Of a stretch of DNA of 64,000 bases, positions 15,944-26,190 are shown in pieces. The position numbers and the translations under genes were made by a program. Within the stretch, counting starts at the first letter, position 1; each line of letters opens with the position of its first letter. The stretch is from Pseudomonadota bacterium. GTDB taxonomy: Bacteria; Myxococcota_A; UBA796; UBA9615. The DNA lies in contig JAAESI010000038.1 in the NCBI GenBank assembly GCA_024229515.1, positions 80,716 through 144,715 of the forward strand, in the 5' to 3' direction. The notes under the pieces were generated by a model. The model saw only the letters and a list, made by a program, of their open reading frames with translations. It searched no databases and had not been told where the DNA came from.

Positions 15944-18018
15944 GGACCTTCGTACCCCTGCTGATCGCTCTGCTGCTCCCCACGTCGGCCCTGGCCCAGG
16001 TCTGCGGAGACGCCGTCATTGAGTCCCCGGAGCAGTGCGACGACAACAACGCCATCGCTGGCGACGGTTGCTCGGACACCTGCGAGATCGAGACGGCGTT
16101 CTACTGCAACGACCCGTTCGACCTGAACGAGGCGTCCACGGAGGAGTGGGGAGCGAGCTCGTCGTGGTCCATCACCAACGGCGGCCTGCACGCGACCCAG
16201 CTCACCAACACCGCGGCGTCGGTGCTGGTGCTGGACAACTTCGACCCGAGCTTTGTGCCCGCGACGTTCGACACCGGCGTGCTCGTCACCACCGATGACG
16301 ACTTCATCGGCTACGCGATCGGCATCGAAGCCGGCGATTCGACCGACCCCACCGCCGACTTCCTCCTCATCGACTGGAAGCAGGCGAGCCAGAGCGCGTT
16401 CAGCACCACCGCAGCGGTTGGGCTGTCGCTCTCGCGGGTCACCGGGGTGCCGAGCAACGGGGACTTCTGGGGCCACAACAACGGCGTCCAGGAGCTGGCC
16501 CGGGGCGCGACCCTCGGCTCGGTCGGCTGGAGCGATCTGGCGGTCTACGAGTTCGAGATCGTCTACGACGGCGACTCGATCCAGCTGTACGTCGACGGCA
16601 GCCTGGAGATCGACCTCGACGAGACCACGGCGGGCGTGCCCTTCCCCGACAGCGGCAACCTCGGCGTCTACTGCTTCTCGCAGCAGGGCGCCGTGTTCGA
16701 GTGGACGGGCAACGAGGCGTCGGTCTGTTCCAGCGTGTGCGGCGACGGCCTCATCGCCTCGGACGAAGACTGCGACGACGCGGACTCCGACGCCGGCGAC
16801 GGCTGCGACGATTCCTGCGCTATCGAGCCGGGCTTCACGTGCGTCGGCGAGCCGAGCGTGTGTGAGGACGACGCGGACTCCGACGGGGTGCCGGACGTCG
16901 ACGACAACTGCCCCGACGATCCCAACGTCGACCAGGCGGACGGTGACGGCGACGGTCAGGGCGACATCTGCGACCCGTGCCCGATCGACAACCCGGACGA
17001 CCCCGACGGCGACGGCGTCTGCACCAGCGTGGACATCTGCGACGGTGACGATGCCAGCGGCGACACCGACGGCGACCTCGTCTGCGACGACATCGACCCG
17101 TGCCCCATCGACAACCCGGACGACACGGACGGCGACGGCGTGTGCGACAGCGTGGACGTCTGCGACGGCAACGACGTCACCGGCGACGTGGACGGCGACG
17201 GCGTGTGCGACGACATCGACCCCTGCCCGCTGAACAACCCGGACGACACGGACGGCGACGGCGTCTGCGACAGCGCCGACCCCTGCCCCCTGGACAACCC
17301 GGACGACACCGACGGCGACGGCGTCTGCGACTCCACGGATCCGTGCCCCGCGGACAACCCGGACGACAGCGACGGCGACGGGCAGTGCGACAGCACCGAC
17401 CCCTGCCCGGCGGACAACCCCGACGACACCGACGGTGACGGCGTGTGCGACTCCATCGATCCGTGCCCGGCCGACAACCCGGACGACAGCGACGGCGACG
17501 GCGTGTGCGACACCGTGGACGTGTGCGACGGCGACGACGCCTCCGGGGACAGCGACAGTGACGGGGTCTGCGACGACATCGACCCCTGCCCCGTCGATGC
17601 GCCCGACGACACGGACGGCGACGGCGTCTGCGATTCGGACGACCTGTGCCCGCTGGACAACCCGGACGACACGGACGGCGACGGGGTCTGCGACAGCGAC
17701 GACCTCTGCTTCGGCGACGACGCGACGGGCGACTACGACAACGACGGCGCCTGCGACGACGTGGATCCTCCGCCGGGCGACGACGACGACAGCGCGGGTG
17801 ACGACGACGACAGCGCGGGCGACGACGACGACGCCACCGACGACGACGACAGCGCCTCGACGGGCGACGACGATGACGCCACGGGCGACGACGACGACAT
17901 CGCGATCGACGAGCCCGGCCCCGAGTGTGGGTGCGCGGCGGCTCCGGGCGGCAACGCTCCGGCCGGCCTGCTCCTGCTGCTTCCCGCGGCCTTGCTGATG
18001 CGTCGACGCCGCGCCTGA
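15940..18018 (+). CDS. Cys-rich/thrombospondin type-3 repeat surface protein with poly-Asp spacer and MYXO-CTERM tail
   Basis: The 692-aa product has a signal peptide (MRTFVPLLIALLLPTSALA), a DUF4215-like Cys repeat (VCGDAVIESPEQCDDNN), and a LamG-like beta-sandwich (about 70-260). A second Cys repeat (VCGDGLIASDEDCDD) is followed by about 14 thrombospondin type-3-like calcium repeats of the form DPCPLDNPDDTDGDGVCDS. An Asp spacer of DDDDSAG units leads to CGCAAAPGG, a hydrophobic helix and RRRRA, a MYXO-CTERM signal. The protein should be an elongated, Ca2+-stiffened rod on the cell surface. The DNA of the repeats is itself repetitive (about 66-78 nt units), so copy number may vary between strains. 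Confidence 0.85.
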   Translation: MRTFVPLLIALLLPTSALAQVCGDAVIESPEQCDDNNAIAGDGCSDTCEIETAFYCNDPFDLNEASTEEWGASSSWSITNGGLHATQLTNTAASVLVLDNFDPSFVPATFDTGVLVTTDDDFIGYAIGIEAGDSTDPTADFLLIDWKQASQSAFSTTAAVGLSLSRVTGVPSNGDFWGHNNGVQELARGATLGSVGWSDLAVYEFEIVYDGDSIQLYVDGSLEIDLDETTAGVPFPDSGNLGVYCFSQQGAVFEWTGNEASVCSSVCGDGLIASDEDCDDADSDAGDGCDDSCAIEPGFTCVGEPSVCEDDADSDGVPDVDDNCPDDPNVDQADGDGDGQGDICDPCPIDNPDDPDGDGVCTSVDICDGDDASGDTDGDLVCDDIDPCPIDNPDDTDGDGVCDSVDVCDGNDVTGDVDGDGVCDDIDPCPLNNPDDTDGDGVCDSADPCPLDNPDDTDGDGVCDSTDPCPADNPDDSDGDGQCDSTDPCPADNPDDTDGDGVCDSIDPCPADNPDDSDGDGVCDTVDVCDGDDASGDSDSDGVCDDIDPCPVDAPDDTDGDGVCDSDDLCPLDNPDDTDGDGVCDSDDLCFGDDATGDYDNDGACDDVDPPPGDDDDSAGDDDDSAGDDDDATDDDDSASTGDDDDATGDDDDIAIDEPGPECGCAAAPGGNAPAGLLLLLPAALLMRRRRA

Positions 18019-19022
18019 TGCGGGCGGCGGTTCTTCACGCCTTCGGCGGTCCCGAGCAACTCTCCATCGAGGAGGCGCCGGACCCCGTCGCGGGTCCGCG
18101 GGACGTGCTCGTGCAGGTGCATGCCACGTCGGTGAACCCGATCGACTTCAAGGTCCGCAAGGGCTACCAGCGAGGGGCCGTGTGGCGCCGTCCGCCGATG
18201 ATCCTGGGGATGGACGTCAGCGGGGTGGTGGTCGCCACCGGCGCTCGCGTCACCCGGTTTCGGGTGGGGGACGAGGTCATCAGCAGCCCCAGCCACATGC
18301 GGCCGGGCACCAACGCCGAGCTGGTCGCCATCGACGAGAAGGAGTGCGCCCGCAAGCCGACGTCGATCTCGCACCTGGAGGCGGCGACCCTGCCGCTGGT
18401 GGGGCTGACGGCGTGGGGCTGCCTCGTCGACGGCGCGAAGATGAAGGCGGGCGAGTCGCTCCTCATCCAGGCCGGTAGCGGTGGCGTGGGCACGTTCGCG
18501 ATCCAGCTGGCGGCGACGGGCGGCGTGCACGTGGCGACGACCTGCAGCGGGCGCAACGCCGAGTTCGTGACGTCCCTCGGTGCGGAGACGGTCATCGACT
18601 ACACGAAGGACAAGTTCGAGGAGGTGCTGCCGCCCCAGGACGCGATCCTGGAGTGCATGGGCGGGGACATCGCCAAGCGCTCGATGGACGTGCTCAAGCC
18701 GGGCGGTCGGTTCGCCTCGATCAACGTCGGGCTGGACGCCCGCGCCCAGCGGATGAACCCGTACCTCGCCTTCGGGGTGACGATCGTGGCGACCGCGGGG
18801 TTCGTCATCGGCACGTTCATCAAGAGCGGCACGAAGGTCTACCCCGTGGTGCGCAAGGCGGACGGCCCGGGGCGGCTCACGCGCATCTCCGAGATGGTCG
18901 ACGCCGGCCAGATCCGGGCGGTCATCGATCGCACGTTCCCGTTGAGCGAGATCGCCGATGCGCACCGGTACTGCGAGACCGGGCGGGTGCGCGGCAAGGT
19001 CGCCATCGAGGTTCGTCAGTAG
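18018..19022 (+). CDS. zinc-independent quinone oxidoreductase / MDR-family NAD(P)-dependent reductase
   Basis: The 334-aa product is a medium-chain reductase of the quinone oxidoreductase type. It has an N-terminal GroES-like domain (EEAPDPVAGPRDVLVQVHAT, NPIDFKVRKG) and a Rossmann domain with LLIQAGSGGVGTFAIQLA as the NADPH-binding motif, then VIDYTKDKFEEVL. The catalytic-zinc ligands of alcohol dehydrogenases are absent, as usual for this subgroup. It reduces quinones or enones with NADPH; the exact substrate is unknown. The ATG at 18018 overlaps the TGA of the upstream gene by one base. Confidence 0.85.
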   Translation: MRAAVLHAFGGPEQLSIEEAPDPVAGPRDVLVQVHATSVNPIDFKVRKGYQRGAVWRRPPMILGMDVSGVVVATGARVTRFRVGDEVISSPSHMRPGTNAELVAIDEKECARKPTSISHLEAATLPLVGLTAWGCLVDGAKMKAGESLLIQAGSGGVGTFAIQLAATGGVHVATTCSGRNAEFVTSLGAETVIDYTKDKFEEVLPPQDAILECMGGDIAKRSMDVLKPGGRFASINVGLDARAQRMNPYLAFGVTIVATAGFVIGTFIKSGTKVYPVVRKADGPGRLTRISEMVDAGQIRAVIDRTFPLSEIADAHRYCETGRVRGKVAIEVRQ

Positions 19023-19048
19023 ACTGGTTATCGAAGAGGAGGGGAGTG

Positions 19049-20017
19049 ATGACGCCGACGACGCGAGGGATGCTCGGACTGCTGGTAGGGATTGGCATGT
19101 CCTTCAGCCCATCGGCGGCCGAAGCCGGGCTGACCTTCGACACCTACGAACTGGCTCCTGCCGAGTTGGATCTGCCCTCGCATGAGGGACTGGCGATTCG
19201 GGCGCTCGGCTGGGAGCCTGATCGTGTGGAGAAGGCCCTCCTCACCGCCCTCACCGATGGGTACCGGGGGGCGAAGCACAAGCACATCGTCGGTGGGTAC
19301 GACGTTGAGACCGCCGGACCGAATGCTCAATCGATCATCACGCTGAATGAGGGCGAGGCTCCGCCGCCGAACACGCTAGTGCTCGAGGTGACGGCTCGCG
19401 AGCCCACGGCCGAGGATAAACTCAAACACCGGCGCGTGCGCTACGACCACCAGTGGCGGATTGTCCGCCGCACGGAGTTGAGACTCGACTTCCAGGTCAT
19501 CGACCCTTCGAACCGGAGCGTAGCGGCCTCGTCCACGGTCAGTCGGGTCCCCAAGAGGGAGCCGAGCATCTGGCACACAGACGAGGAAGGGGCGGTTGCG
19601 TCGGCGCCATCGGCGTCGGAGATGGCAATCGAGGTGCTCGACGACGCGATCCGCGAAATCGCGGACGCGGTGGCACCCCGGTGGCAGCGGCGGAAGTACA
19701 CGTTCGCGGCCTCAGACCTGGGGAAGTCCGCAGTCGACGCCTTGATCGAGTCTCGCCGCGTAAGGGAGGGCGCAGAGCGGCTGGTCGCGGTCGCTCGCCA
19801 GCACCCGAACCTGGCTGCAGAGCAGTTCAATGCCGCCCTCGTGCTCGCGCTCATCAAGGACTTCGTTGGAGCGCGCGAGGCGCTCCAACGTGCCCGCGCC
19901 GTGGACGACAAGGCGCCGTACAAGAAGCTCGCGGAGAAGCTGCCGGAATGGGAGAGGCAGTTCAAACAGCTGACCGCCGCGGGCTTTCCGATCCAGCCGA
20001 TCGCGCTCGGGAACTGA
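19049..20017 (+). CDS. exported protein with C-terminal TPR-like region, unknown function
   Basis: The 322-aa product has a signal peptide (MLGLLVGIGMSFSPSAAEA). A beta-rich middle part follows (DHQWRIVRRTELRLDFQVID) and a helical C-terminus (QHPNLAAEQFNAALVLALIK, GAREALQRARAVDDKAPYKK) that reads as one or two TPRs. GAGGAGGGG a few bases before the ATG at 19049 is a strong Shine-Dalgarno and fixes the start. Codon choice is less GC-biased at third positions than in neighbouring genes, which may indicate a different history. No specific family is recognised. Confidence 0.65.
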   Translation: MTPTTRGMLGLLVGIGMSFSPSAAEAGLTFDTYELAPAELDLPSHEGLAIRALGWEPDRVEKALLTALTDGYRGAKHKHIVGGYDVETAGPNAQSIITLNEGEAPPPNTLVLEVTAREPTAEDKLKHRRVRYDHQWRIVRRTELRLDFQVIDPSNRSVAASSTVSRVPKREPSIWHTDEEGAVASAPSASEMAIEVLDDAIREIADAVAPRWQRRKYTFAASDLGKSAVDALIESRRVREGAERLVAVARQHPNLAAEQFNAALVLALIKDFVGAREALQRARAVDDKAPYKKLAEKLPEWERQFKQLTAAGFPIQPIALGN

Positions 20018-20059
20018 CCCCTTTCGTTCGTGATGGCGCTGGGGCCCCAGGGTGGAATC

Positions 20060-20545
20060 ATGAGACGACTGCTCCTCCTGCTCGCCTTCCTCGCCGCCTG
20101 CGCCCCGACGGGCGGCATCCCCCGCGGTGGCGCCAACATCCCCGACCCCAACGGGGGCGACGACGACGACGCCACCGGTGACGACGACGCGATCGACTCG
20201 ACCGAGGTCGACGGCTGGAGCGACAACCTCAGCGCGCTGTTCACCCTGTACGACGACGAGTGGCTGCTGGTGATCGCCGACGACGGCGACATCTGCATCG
20301 ACGGCGCCGGCGGTCCCTCGGCGATCTACGTCTGGGGCCTGCCGTTTGAGGGCGGGACGTTCGACGTCGACGAGCTCACCGTGCACGGCTGCGATTGGCT
20401 CGGCCAGGCGGACACCGGGACGATCACCTTCGGCGGCGTGCTGCCCGACTTCTCGGGCGAGTTCGAGTTCCACTTCGGCAGTGTCGTGCGGACCGGTCAG
20501 TTCGTGGATCCCGAGCGCTGCACCGATATCCCCGACTGGGGGTAG
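20060..20545 (+). CDS. small poly-Asp lipoprotein
   Basis: The 161-aa product has a lipoprotein signal (LLAFLAACAPTGG), a short Asp linker (GGDDDDATGDDDA), then a beta-rich domain of about 115 residues (LFTLYDDEWLLVIADDGDIC, GTITFGGVLPDFSGEFEFHF). Three Cys in the domain could leave one free. No family is recognised. A perfect 12-bp palindrome, CTGGGGCCCCAG (20039-20050), lies just before the AGGGTGG Shine-Dalgarno and could act as operator or mRNA hairpin. The gene ends in front of the inverted-repeat pair at 20570. Confidence 0.7.
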   Translation: MRRLLLLLAFLAACAPTGGIPRGGANIPDPNGGDDDDATGDDDAIDSTEVDGWSDNLSALFTLYDDEWLLVIADDGDICIDGAGGPSAIYVWGLPFEGGTFDVDELTVHGCDWLGQADTGTITFGGVLPDFSGEFEFHFGSVVRTGQFVDPERCTDIPDWG

Positions 20546-20569
20546 GCAGGTCTCTTCGGTGGAGGGCCG

Positions 20570-20673
20570 GCGAGGGTGGTGCTGGGCGCTCCGGAAGGGT
20601 GCGCCTGGAGGGACCCTCGCGGCGAGGGTGGTGCTGGGCGCCCCGGAAGGGTGCGCGGGGAGGGACCCTCGCC
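20570..20673. repeat. two copies of a 52-bp palindromic repeat, related to the array at 50 kb
   Basis: Two units start at 20570 and 20622, exactly 52 bp apart, and differ at few positions. At their junction ACCCTCGC (20613-20620) and GCGAGGGT (20622-20629) make a perfect 8-bp inverted repeat. The complement shares AGCxCCACCCTCGC, GAGGGTCCC and GGCGC with the repeat array at 50070-50382, so these are inverted copies of the same family. They occupy the gap between two convergent genes. Confidence 0.8.
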
Positions 20674-20684
20674 CCCCGTTGCCC

Positions 20685-22085
20685 TCAAATGTGAATCACG
20701 CGCCCCGCGACGTCCAAGGCCGCCTCGCGCACGACCTCCGTCAGGCTCGGATGCGCATGACACGTCCGCGCCACGTCCTCGGCGGACGCCCCGAACTCCA
20801 TCGCCAGCGCCATCTCCCCGATCAGCTCGCCCGCCATGGGACCGACGATGTGCACCCCCAGCAGCCGATCGGTGTGCAGGTCGGCCAGCATCTTCACGAA
20901 GCCGTCCGTGCCCTCCATCGCCTTGGCGCGGCCGTTGGCCATGAACGGGAATCGACCGACCTTGTACTCGCGGCCGGCTTCCTTGAGTTGCTCTTCCGTC
21001 TTGCCCACCCATGCGATCTCGGGGTCCGTGTAGACCACCGACGGGATGACCTCGTAGTTGACGTGGCCCGCTTTGCCGGCGAGCAGCTCCGCCACCGCGA
21101 TGCCCTCTTCCTCGGCCTTGTGGGCGAGCATCGGGCCCTTCACCACGTCGCCGATCGCGTAGATGCCGTTGGCGCTGGTGCGCCAGTGGTCGTCGATGAT
21201 CACGCGGCCGCGGTCATCCAGCTTCACGCCCACGTCGCCCGCGTTCAGGCCGTCCGTGTGGGGCTTGCGGCCCACCGACATGAGGCACACGTCGGCGTCC
21301 AGCGTCTGCTCCGTGTCGCCTTCCTGGTACGTGATGCGCACGCCGTCGTCGGTGCGCTCGGCCCCCTGCACACGCACGCCCAACTTGAACTTCAGGCCGG
21401 TCTTGCGGAACGACCGCTCCACCTGCTTGCTGACGTCCGCGTCGGCGCCCGCGAGCACCGCCGGCATGTACTCCAGCACCGTCACCTTCGCCCCGAGCCG
21501 GGCCCACACCGAGCCCATCTCCAGGCCGATGACGCCGGCGCCGATGACCGCGAGGTGCTTGGGCACGTTGTCCAGCGACAGCGCCTCGGTCGAGCCGATG
21601 ATCCGCTCGCCGTCGATCTCGATGCCCGGCAGGCTCGCCACCGAGCTGCCCGTCGCGATCACCACCGCGCCCGCGTTCAGCGTCTGAGTCGAGCCGTCGT
21701 CCGCGACCACCTCGACCTTGCCGGGGGCCGAGAACCGGCCCAGGCCGGTGTAGCCGACCACGCCGTTCTTCTTGAACAGCCCCGCCACGCCGCGGGTCAG
21801 CTGCATGACGATCTTGTCCTTCCGCTTCAGCATCGTCGGGAGGTCCAGCTCCGGCTTGACCTTGATCCCGTGCTTGGCGAACCCCTTCTTGGAGAGGTGG
21901 AACAGGTGGCTGCTCTCCAGCAGCGCCTTGGACGGGATGCAGCCGACGTTCAGGCAGGTGCCGCCGTAGGCCGCCTCCTTCTCGATGCAGGCCACGGACA
22001 GCCCCAGCTGGGCCGCGCGGATCGCGCAGACGTAGCCGCCGGGGCCGCTGCCGATGACGACAACGTCGTAGGTCGCGTTCGCCAC
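20685..22085 (-). CDS. lpdA: dihydrolipoyl dehydrogenase (E3)
   Basis: The 466-aa flavoprotein is the normal length for E3. It has the FAD-binding motif VVVIGSGPGGYVCAIRAAQL, the redox-active disulfide in GGTCLNVGCIPSK, an NAD-binding VIGAGVIGLEMGSVWARLG, and the C-terminal active-site region CHAHPSLTEVV. It reoxidises the dihydrolipoyl arms of SucB with NAD+. It is the last gene of sucA-sucB-lpdA, one base after sucB, and starts with GTG at 22085. Confidence 0.95.
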   Translation of the reverse strand: MANATYDVVVIGSGPGGYVCAIRAAQLGLSVACIEKEAAYGGTCLNVGCIPSKALLESSHLFHLSKKGFAKHGIKVKPELDLPTMLKRKDKIVMQLTRGVAGLFKKNGVVGYTGLGRFSAPGKVEVVADDGSTQTLNAGAVVIATGSSVASLPGIEIDGERIIGSTEALSLDNVPKHLAVIGAGVIGLEMGSVWARLGAKVTVLEYMPAVLAGADADVSKQVERSFRKTGLKFKLGVRVQGAERTDDGVRITYQEGDTEQTLDADVCLMSVGRKPHTDGLNAGDVGVKLDDRGRVIIDDHWRTSANGIYAIGDVVKGPMLAHKAEEEGIAVAELLAGKAGHVNYEVIPSVVYTDPEIAWVGKTEEQLKEAGREYKVGRFPFMANGRAKAMEGTDGFVKMLADLHTDRLLGVHIVGPMAGELIGEMALAMEFGASAEDVARTCHAHPSLTEVVREAALDVAGRVIHI

Positions 22086-22086
22086 C

Positions 22087-23412
22087 TCAGACCTCCAGGA
22101 GCAGGCGGGCGGGGTCTTCGAGCAGCTGCTTGACCTTGACCAGGAAGCGGACCGCCTGGGCGCCGTCCACGATGCGGTGGTCGTAGCTCAGGGCGACGTA
22201 CATGATCGGCCGGATCTCGATGCTGTCGCCGACGACCCAGGGCCGCTTCACGATGTTGTGCATGCCCAGGATCCCGCTCTGCGGCGGGTTCAGGATCGGC
22301 GTGCTCAGCATCGAGCCGAACGTGCCTCCGTTGGTGATCGAGAACGTGCCGCCGCTGAGCTGATCCATCGTCAGCTGCCCGTCGCGGGCGGCCACGGCGA
22401 GGTCGCGGATTGACTGCTCGATCTCGGCGAAGCTCAGCCGGTCGGCGTCGCGCAGGACGGGGACGACGAGGCCGCGCTCGCTGCTGACGGCCACCCCGAT
22501 GTCGAAGTAGTCGTTGTAGACAATCTCGTTGCCGTCGATGCCGCCGTTGAGCGCCGGGTACTCCTTCAGCGCTTCGATGACCGCCTTGATGAAGAAGCTC
22601 ATGAAGCCGAGCTTCGTGCCGTGCCGCTTCTGGAACTGCTCCTTGTAGCGGCCGCGCATGTCCATCACGGGCTTCATGTCGACTTCGTTGAACGTCGTCA
22701 GGATCGCTGCGGTGTTCTGCACCTCCTTGAGGCGGGTGGCGATGGCGCGACGCATGCGCGTCATGCGAACCCTGCGCTGGGCGCGACCTCCGGCGGTGGG
22801 CCGGGGTGCGGGAGCCTTGCTTCGGGCAGCCGGCGCGGCGGGCTTGGGGGCGGTCGGCGGGAGCGGCTTGATCGACGTCTTCGTGGAGCGCAGCTCCGTC
22901 GCCAGCGTCTGCATGCCCGCGATCGTCGAGTTCAGGTCCAGGTCCGGAGCCACATCCGGGGCGGCGGCGGCGGGCCCGGGCCCCATGTCGGGCTGCTGCT
23001 GGGCCGCCAGGTAGGCGAGCACGTCGCCCTTCAGCAGGCGGCCGTCCTTGCCCGTGGCGGGGATGTCACCGGCGTCGAGGTCGTGCTCGTCGAGCAGGCG
23101 GCGGACGGCAGGAGACTGCGGGGCGGTCTTGGGGGATGGGGATGCCGCGGGGGCAGCGGCGGCCTTGGGGGCCGCGCTTCCGTCGATCCGGGCCACCACG
23201 GCGCCGACGTTCACATCCGCGCCAGCCTCGAAGAGCTGCTCCGTGATCACGCCCGCGATGGGCGCCGGAAGCTCCGCAGTGACCTTGTCGGTCTCCAACT
23301 CGAGCAGCGGCTGGTCTTCCTCTACCGCCTCGCCGACCTCGACCAGCCACGCGACGATGGTTCCTTCTGTGATCGATTCCCCGAGCTCGGGGACCGTGAC
23401 CTCGACTGGCAT
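22087..23412 (-). CDS. sucB: 2-oxoglutarate dehydrogenase E2, dihydrolipoyl succinyltransferase
   Basis: The 441-aa product has one lipoyl domain (residues 1-77, lipoylated Lys in [12 protein letters not shown]), an Ala/Pro linker, the peripheral subunit-binding domain ([20 protein letters not shown]), a second Pro-rich linker, and the acyltransferase core with the catalytic motif [14 protein letters not shown] at the C-terminus. It transfers succinyl groups from SucA to CoA and forms the core of the complex. The ATG at 23412 overlaps the TGA of sucA by one base, giving tight coupling. Confidence 0.95.
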   Translation of the reverse strand: MPVEVTVPELGESITEGTIVAWLVEVGEAVEEDQPLLELETDKVTAELPAPIAGVITEQLFEAGADVNVGAVVARIDGSAAPKAAAAPAASPSPKTAPQSPAVRRLLDEHDLDAGDIPATGKDGRLLKGDVLAYLAAQQQPDMGPGPAAAAPDVAPDLDLNSTIAGMQTLATELRSTKTSIKPLPPTAPKPAAPAARSKAPAPRPTAGGRAQRRVRMTRMRRAIATRLKEVQNTAAILTTFNEVDMKPVMDMRGRYKEQFQKRHGTKLGFMSFFIKAVIEALKEYPALNGGIDGNEIVYNDYFDIGVAVSSERGLVVPVLRDADRLSFAEIEQSIRDLAVAARDGQLTMDQLSGGTFSITNGGTFGSMLSTPILNPPQSGILGMHNIVKRPWVVGDSIEIRPIMYVALSYDHRIVDGAQAVRFLVKVKQLLEDPARLLLEV

Positions 23413-26180
23413 CAACTCAACTCCATCGCCTGGCGCACCAGATTCGTCTGCTCTTCCACGTGCAGGTGCTTGCTCCCGGTCGCCGGTGAGGCCGACCGCG
23501 GACGGCCGACGTAGCGCACGCCCAGGGGCGTCAGTTCACGCAGAATCGGCTCCACGAACGACCACGAGCCCATGTTCATAGGCTCTTCCTGGCACCACAC
23601 AAGCTCCGTGGCGGTCTTCAGGAGCGGCGCCAGCGCGTCGCGCGCGGCGTCCCCCCGGAAGGGGTACATCTGCTCCAGCCGGACCAGCGCGATGGGTTCG
23701 TCCCCGCGGGCGGCGAGCAGGTCGTAGTAGACCTTCCCGCTGCACATCACGATCCGCTTGGGCTTCGTCACCACGGGATCGCCCAACACCGGCATGAACT
23801 TGCCCTTCGTCAGGGCCGTCAGCGGCGAGACGCACTGCGCGTGCCGTAGCAGGCTCTTGGGCGTGAACACGATCAGCGGCTTGCGGTAGTTCCGGTGCAG
23901 CTGGCTGCGGAGCACGTGGAACAACTGCGCCGGCAGCGTCGGATTCACGAGCCGCCAGTTGGCGTCGCCGGACAGCTGCAGGAACCGCTCGATGCGGGCG
24001 CTGCTGTGCTCCGGTCCCTGCCCCTCGTAGCCGTGCGGCAGGAGCATCACGAGCCCCGAAGCGCGGTTCCACTTCGCCTCACTGCTGCAGACGAACTGGT
24101 CGATCAGCACCTGCGCCCCGTTGGCGAAGTCGCCGAACTGGGCCTCCCAGAGCACCAACGCATTCGGTCGCACCAGCGTGTACCCGTACTCGAAGCCGAG
24201 CGCGGCGGCCTCCGACAGGGGACTGTCCACGACGTCGAAGTTGGCCTGCTTCACGCCCAGGTTCTGCAGCGGGATCGAGAGCGTACCGTCGTTCTGGTCG
24301 TGGAGCACGGCGTGGCGGTGGCTGAACGTGCCGCGGCCGCTGTCCTGCCCCGTGAGGCGGACCGGGTGGTTCTCGGCGAGCAGGGTCGCGAACGCGAGCC
24401 CCTCAGCCATCGACCAGTCCACCGGGAGATCGCCCTTGAGCATCGCCTGGCGCTTGCCGAGCAGGCGGCCCAGCTTGCGGTTCAGGGCGAAGTCCGGGGG
24501 GGGCCGCGAGATCGCCTGGCCGAGTCCGACGAGCTTGTCCTCGGGTACGGCCGTCGGCCAGTCCACGGCGGACGGATCGAAGCTGGTGTGCAGCCCCTTC
24601 CAGAGCCCGCCCAGCAGCTCCGTTTGCGGCCGGTCCTTGTCGCGCGCGCGGCTCAACTCCGCCTCGAGGTGGGCGCGGATCCGGGTCTTGGCGTCGCTGA
24701 CGTCCTCCTCGGTGAGGGTGCCGGTCGCCAACTGCGCCGCCACGAAGACCTCCAGCGGGGTCTTGCGGGCGCGCACGGCGCCGTACATGACGGGGTTGGT
24801 GAAGAGCGGCTCGTCGCCCTCGTTGTGGCCGTACTTCCGGTAGCAGACCAGGTCGATGACGATGTCCTGCCCGAACTCCTGACGGTACTCGGCGGCGAGC
24901 TTGGCCACGTACGAGACGGCCGCGAGGTCGTCGGCGTTGACGTGCAGCACGGGCAGCAGGATCACCTTCACGATGTCGGTGCAGTGCTCGGAGCTCCGGC
25001 TGCTCTCCGGCGGGGTCGTGAAGCCGATCTGGTTGTTGATGACGAGGTGGATCGTGCCGCCGTTGTCGTAGCCGGGCAGACGGCCGAGGTTGATCGTCTC
25101 GGTGGCGATGCCCTGGCCTGCGATGGCCGCGTCGCCATGGATGATGATCGACAGCGCGCGCTTGCGCTTGATGTCCTCGAAGTGGTCCTGCTTGCCCCGA
25201 ATCTGGCCCTCGACCACCGGCGCTACGAACTCCAGGTGGCTGGGGTTGAAGGCGAGCGCGAGGTGGCAGCGGCCTCCGCTGGGGGTCTCCACGTCGGCGG
25301 AGTAGCCGAGGTGGTACTTCACGTCCCCGGAGCCCAGGTGGCTGGGCCGCTCGAAGGCGTCCTCGAACTCCTCGAAGATGTCACCGTGGGCCTTGCCGAG
25401 GATGTTGGCGAGCACGTTGAGGCGGCCGCGGTGGGCCATCCCGATCGTCGCCTCGCGGACCCCGAGGCCGGCCGCCGTGTCGATCAGCGTATCCAGCAGC
25501 GGGATGACCGCCTCGCCCCCTTCGACCGAGAACCGCTTCGCCCCCAGGTACTTGGTGTGGATGAAGTTCTCGAATCGATCCGCGCCGGCGAGCTTGTCGA
25601 GGACGCGCAGGGCGGTCGGTCGGTCCAGCGTGATGTTGCCGCCCGGCTCCTCGATCCGACGCTCCAGCCAGCGGCGGCGCTTCACGTCCCGGATGTACTG
25701 AAACTCCGCTCCGATGGAGCTGGTGTAGATCGCGTGGCAGCGGCTGATGATGTCGCGCAGCGGCATCTCTCCGCCGAACCGACCGGTGTGGAAGACGGTG
25801 TCCAGGTCCCCTTCGTCGAGCCCGTGGTACTGCAGCTTCAGCTGCGGCAGCTGGCGTGCCTCGCGCAGCCCGAGCGGGTCCAGGTTGGCGACGAGGTGGC
25901 CGTTTCGCCGGTAGTTGGCGATCAGCTCGAGCACGGCCGCGTTCTTGTGCGTGTGGACGGCGCGCTCGGCGACCTCTCCGGCTACGCGACCGCCGAAGAT
26001 GGACCGACGCGTCGGCGGGGGGGCCGCTACGTCGCTGGGAGTCAACCCGTTTTCGTCCTCGTAGTCCGCGAAGAAGACGCGCCACGACTCGGACACGCTG
26101 CTGGGGGAGTCGAGGTACTGGGCGTACAACTGCTCGATGTAGGCCCGGTTGGCGGCATGAAGTGCGCTCGGATCTGACAC
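23412..26180 (-). CDS. sucA: 2-oxoglutarate dehydrogenase E1
   Basis: The 922-aa thiamine-diphosphate enzyme carries the SucA N-terminal motif ([20 protein letters not shown]), the substrate-binding region ([14 protein letters not shown]), the ThDP/Mg motif spread over [11 protein letters not shown] to [10 protein letters not shown], and the C-terminal transketolase part ([20 protein letters not shown]). It decarboxylates 2-oxoglutarate in the TCA cycle. The start is GTG 26180, with TAGCAT 7 nt upstream that doubles as the stop of yhbY. The gene is therefore either leaderless or read through from yhbY. Confidence 0.95.
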   Translation of the reverse strand: MSDPSALHAANRAYIEQLYAQYLDSPSSVSESWRVFFADYEDENGLTPSDVAAPPPTRRSIFGGRVAGEVAERAVHTHKNAAVLELIANYRRNGHLVANLDPLGLREARQLPQLKLQYHGLDEGDLDTVFHTGRFGGEMPLRDIISRCHAIYTSSIGAEFQYIRDVKRRRWLERRIEEPGGNITLDRPTALRVLDKLAGADRFENFIHTKYLGAKRFSVEGGEAVIPLLDTLIDTAAGLGVREATIGMAHRGRLNVLANILGKAHGDIFEEFEDAFERPSHLGSGDVKYHLGYSADVETPSGGRCHLALAFNPSHLEFVAPVVEGQIRGKQDHFEDIKRKRALSIIIHGDAAIAGQGIATETINLGRLPGYDNGGTIHLVINNQIGFTTPPESSRSSEHCTDIVKVILLPVLHVNADDLAAVSYVAKLAAEYRQEFGQDIVIDLVCYRKYGHNEGDEPLFTNPVMYGAVRARKTPLEVFVAAQLATGTLTEEDVSDAKTRIRAHLEAELSRARDKDRPQTELLGGLWKGLHTSFDPSAVDWPTAVPEDKLVGLGQAISRPPPDFALNRKLGRLLGKRQAMLKGDLPVDWSMAEGLAFATLLAENHPVRLTGQDSGRGTFSHRHAVLHDQNDGTLSIPLQNLGVKQANFDVVDSPLSEAAALGFEYGYTLVRPNALVLWEAQFGDFANGAQVLIDQFVCSSEAKWNRASGLVMLLPHGYEGQGPEHSSARIERFLQLSGDANWRLVNPTLPAQLFHVLRSQLHRNYRKPLIVFTPKSLLRHAQCVSPLTALTKGKFMPVLGDPVVTKPKRIVMCSGKVYYDLLAARGDEPIALVRLEQMYPFRGDAARDALAPLLKTATELVWCQEEPMNMGSWSFVEPILRELTPLGVRYVGRPRSASPATGSKHLHVEEQTNLVRQAMELS

Positions 26181-26190
26181 GGCGGCAATG

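Noticed and set aside
16910..17760. DNA tandem repeat as an independent element
   Set aside because: The periodicity is explained by the thrombospondin type-3 codons of the coding region.
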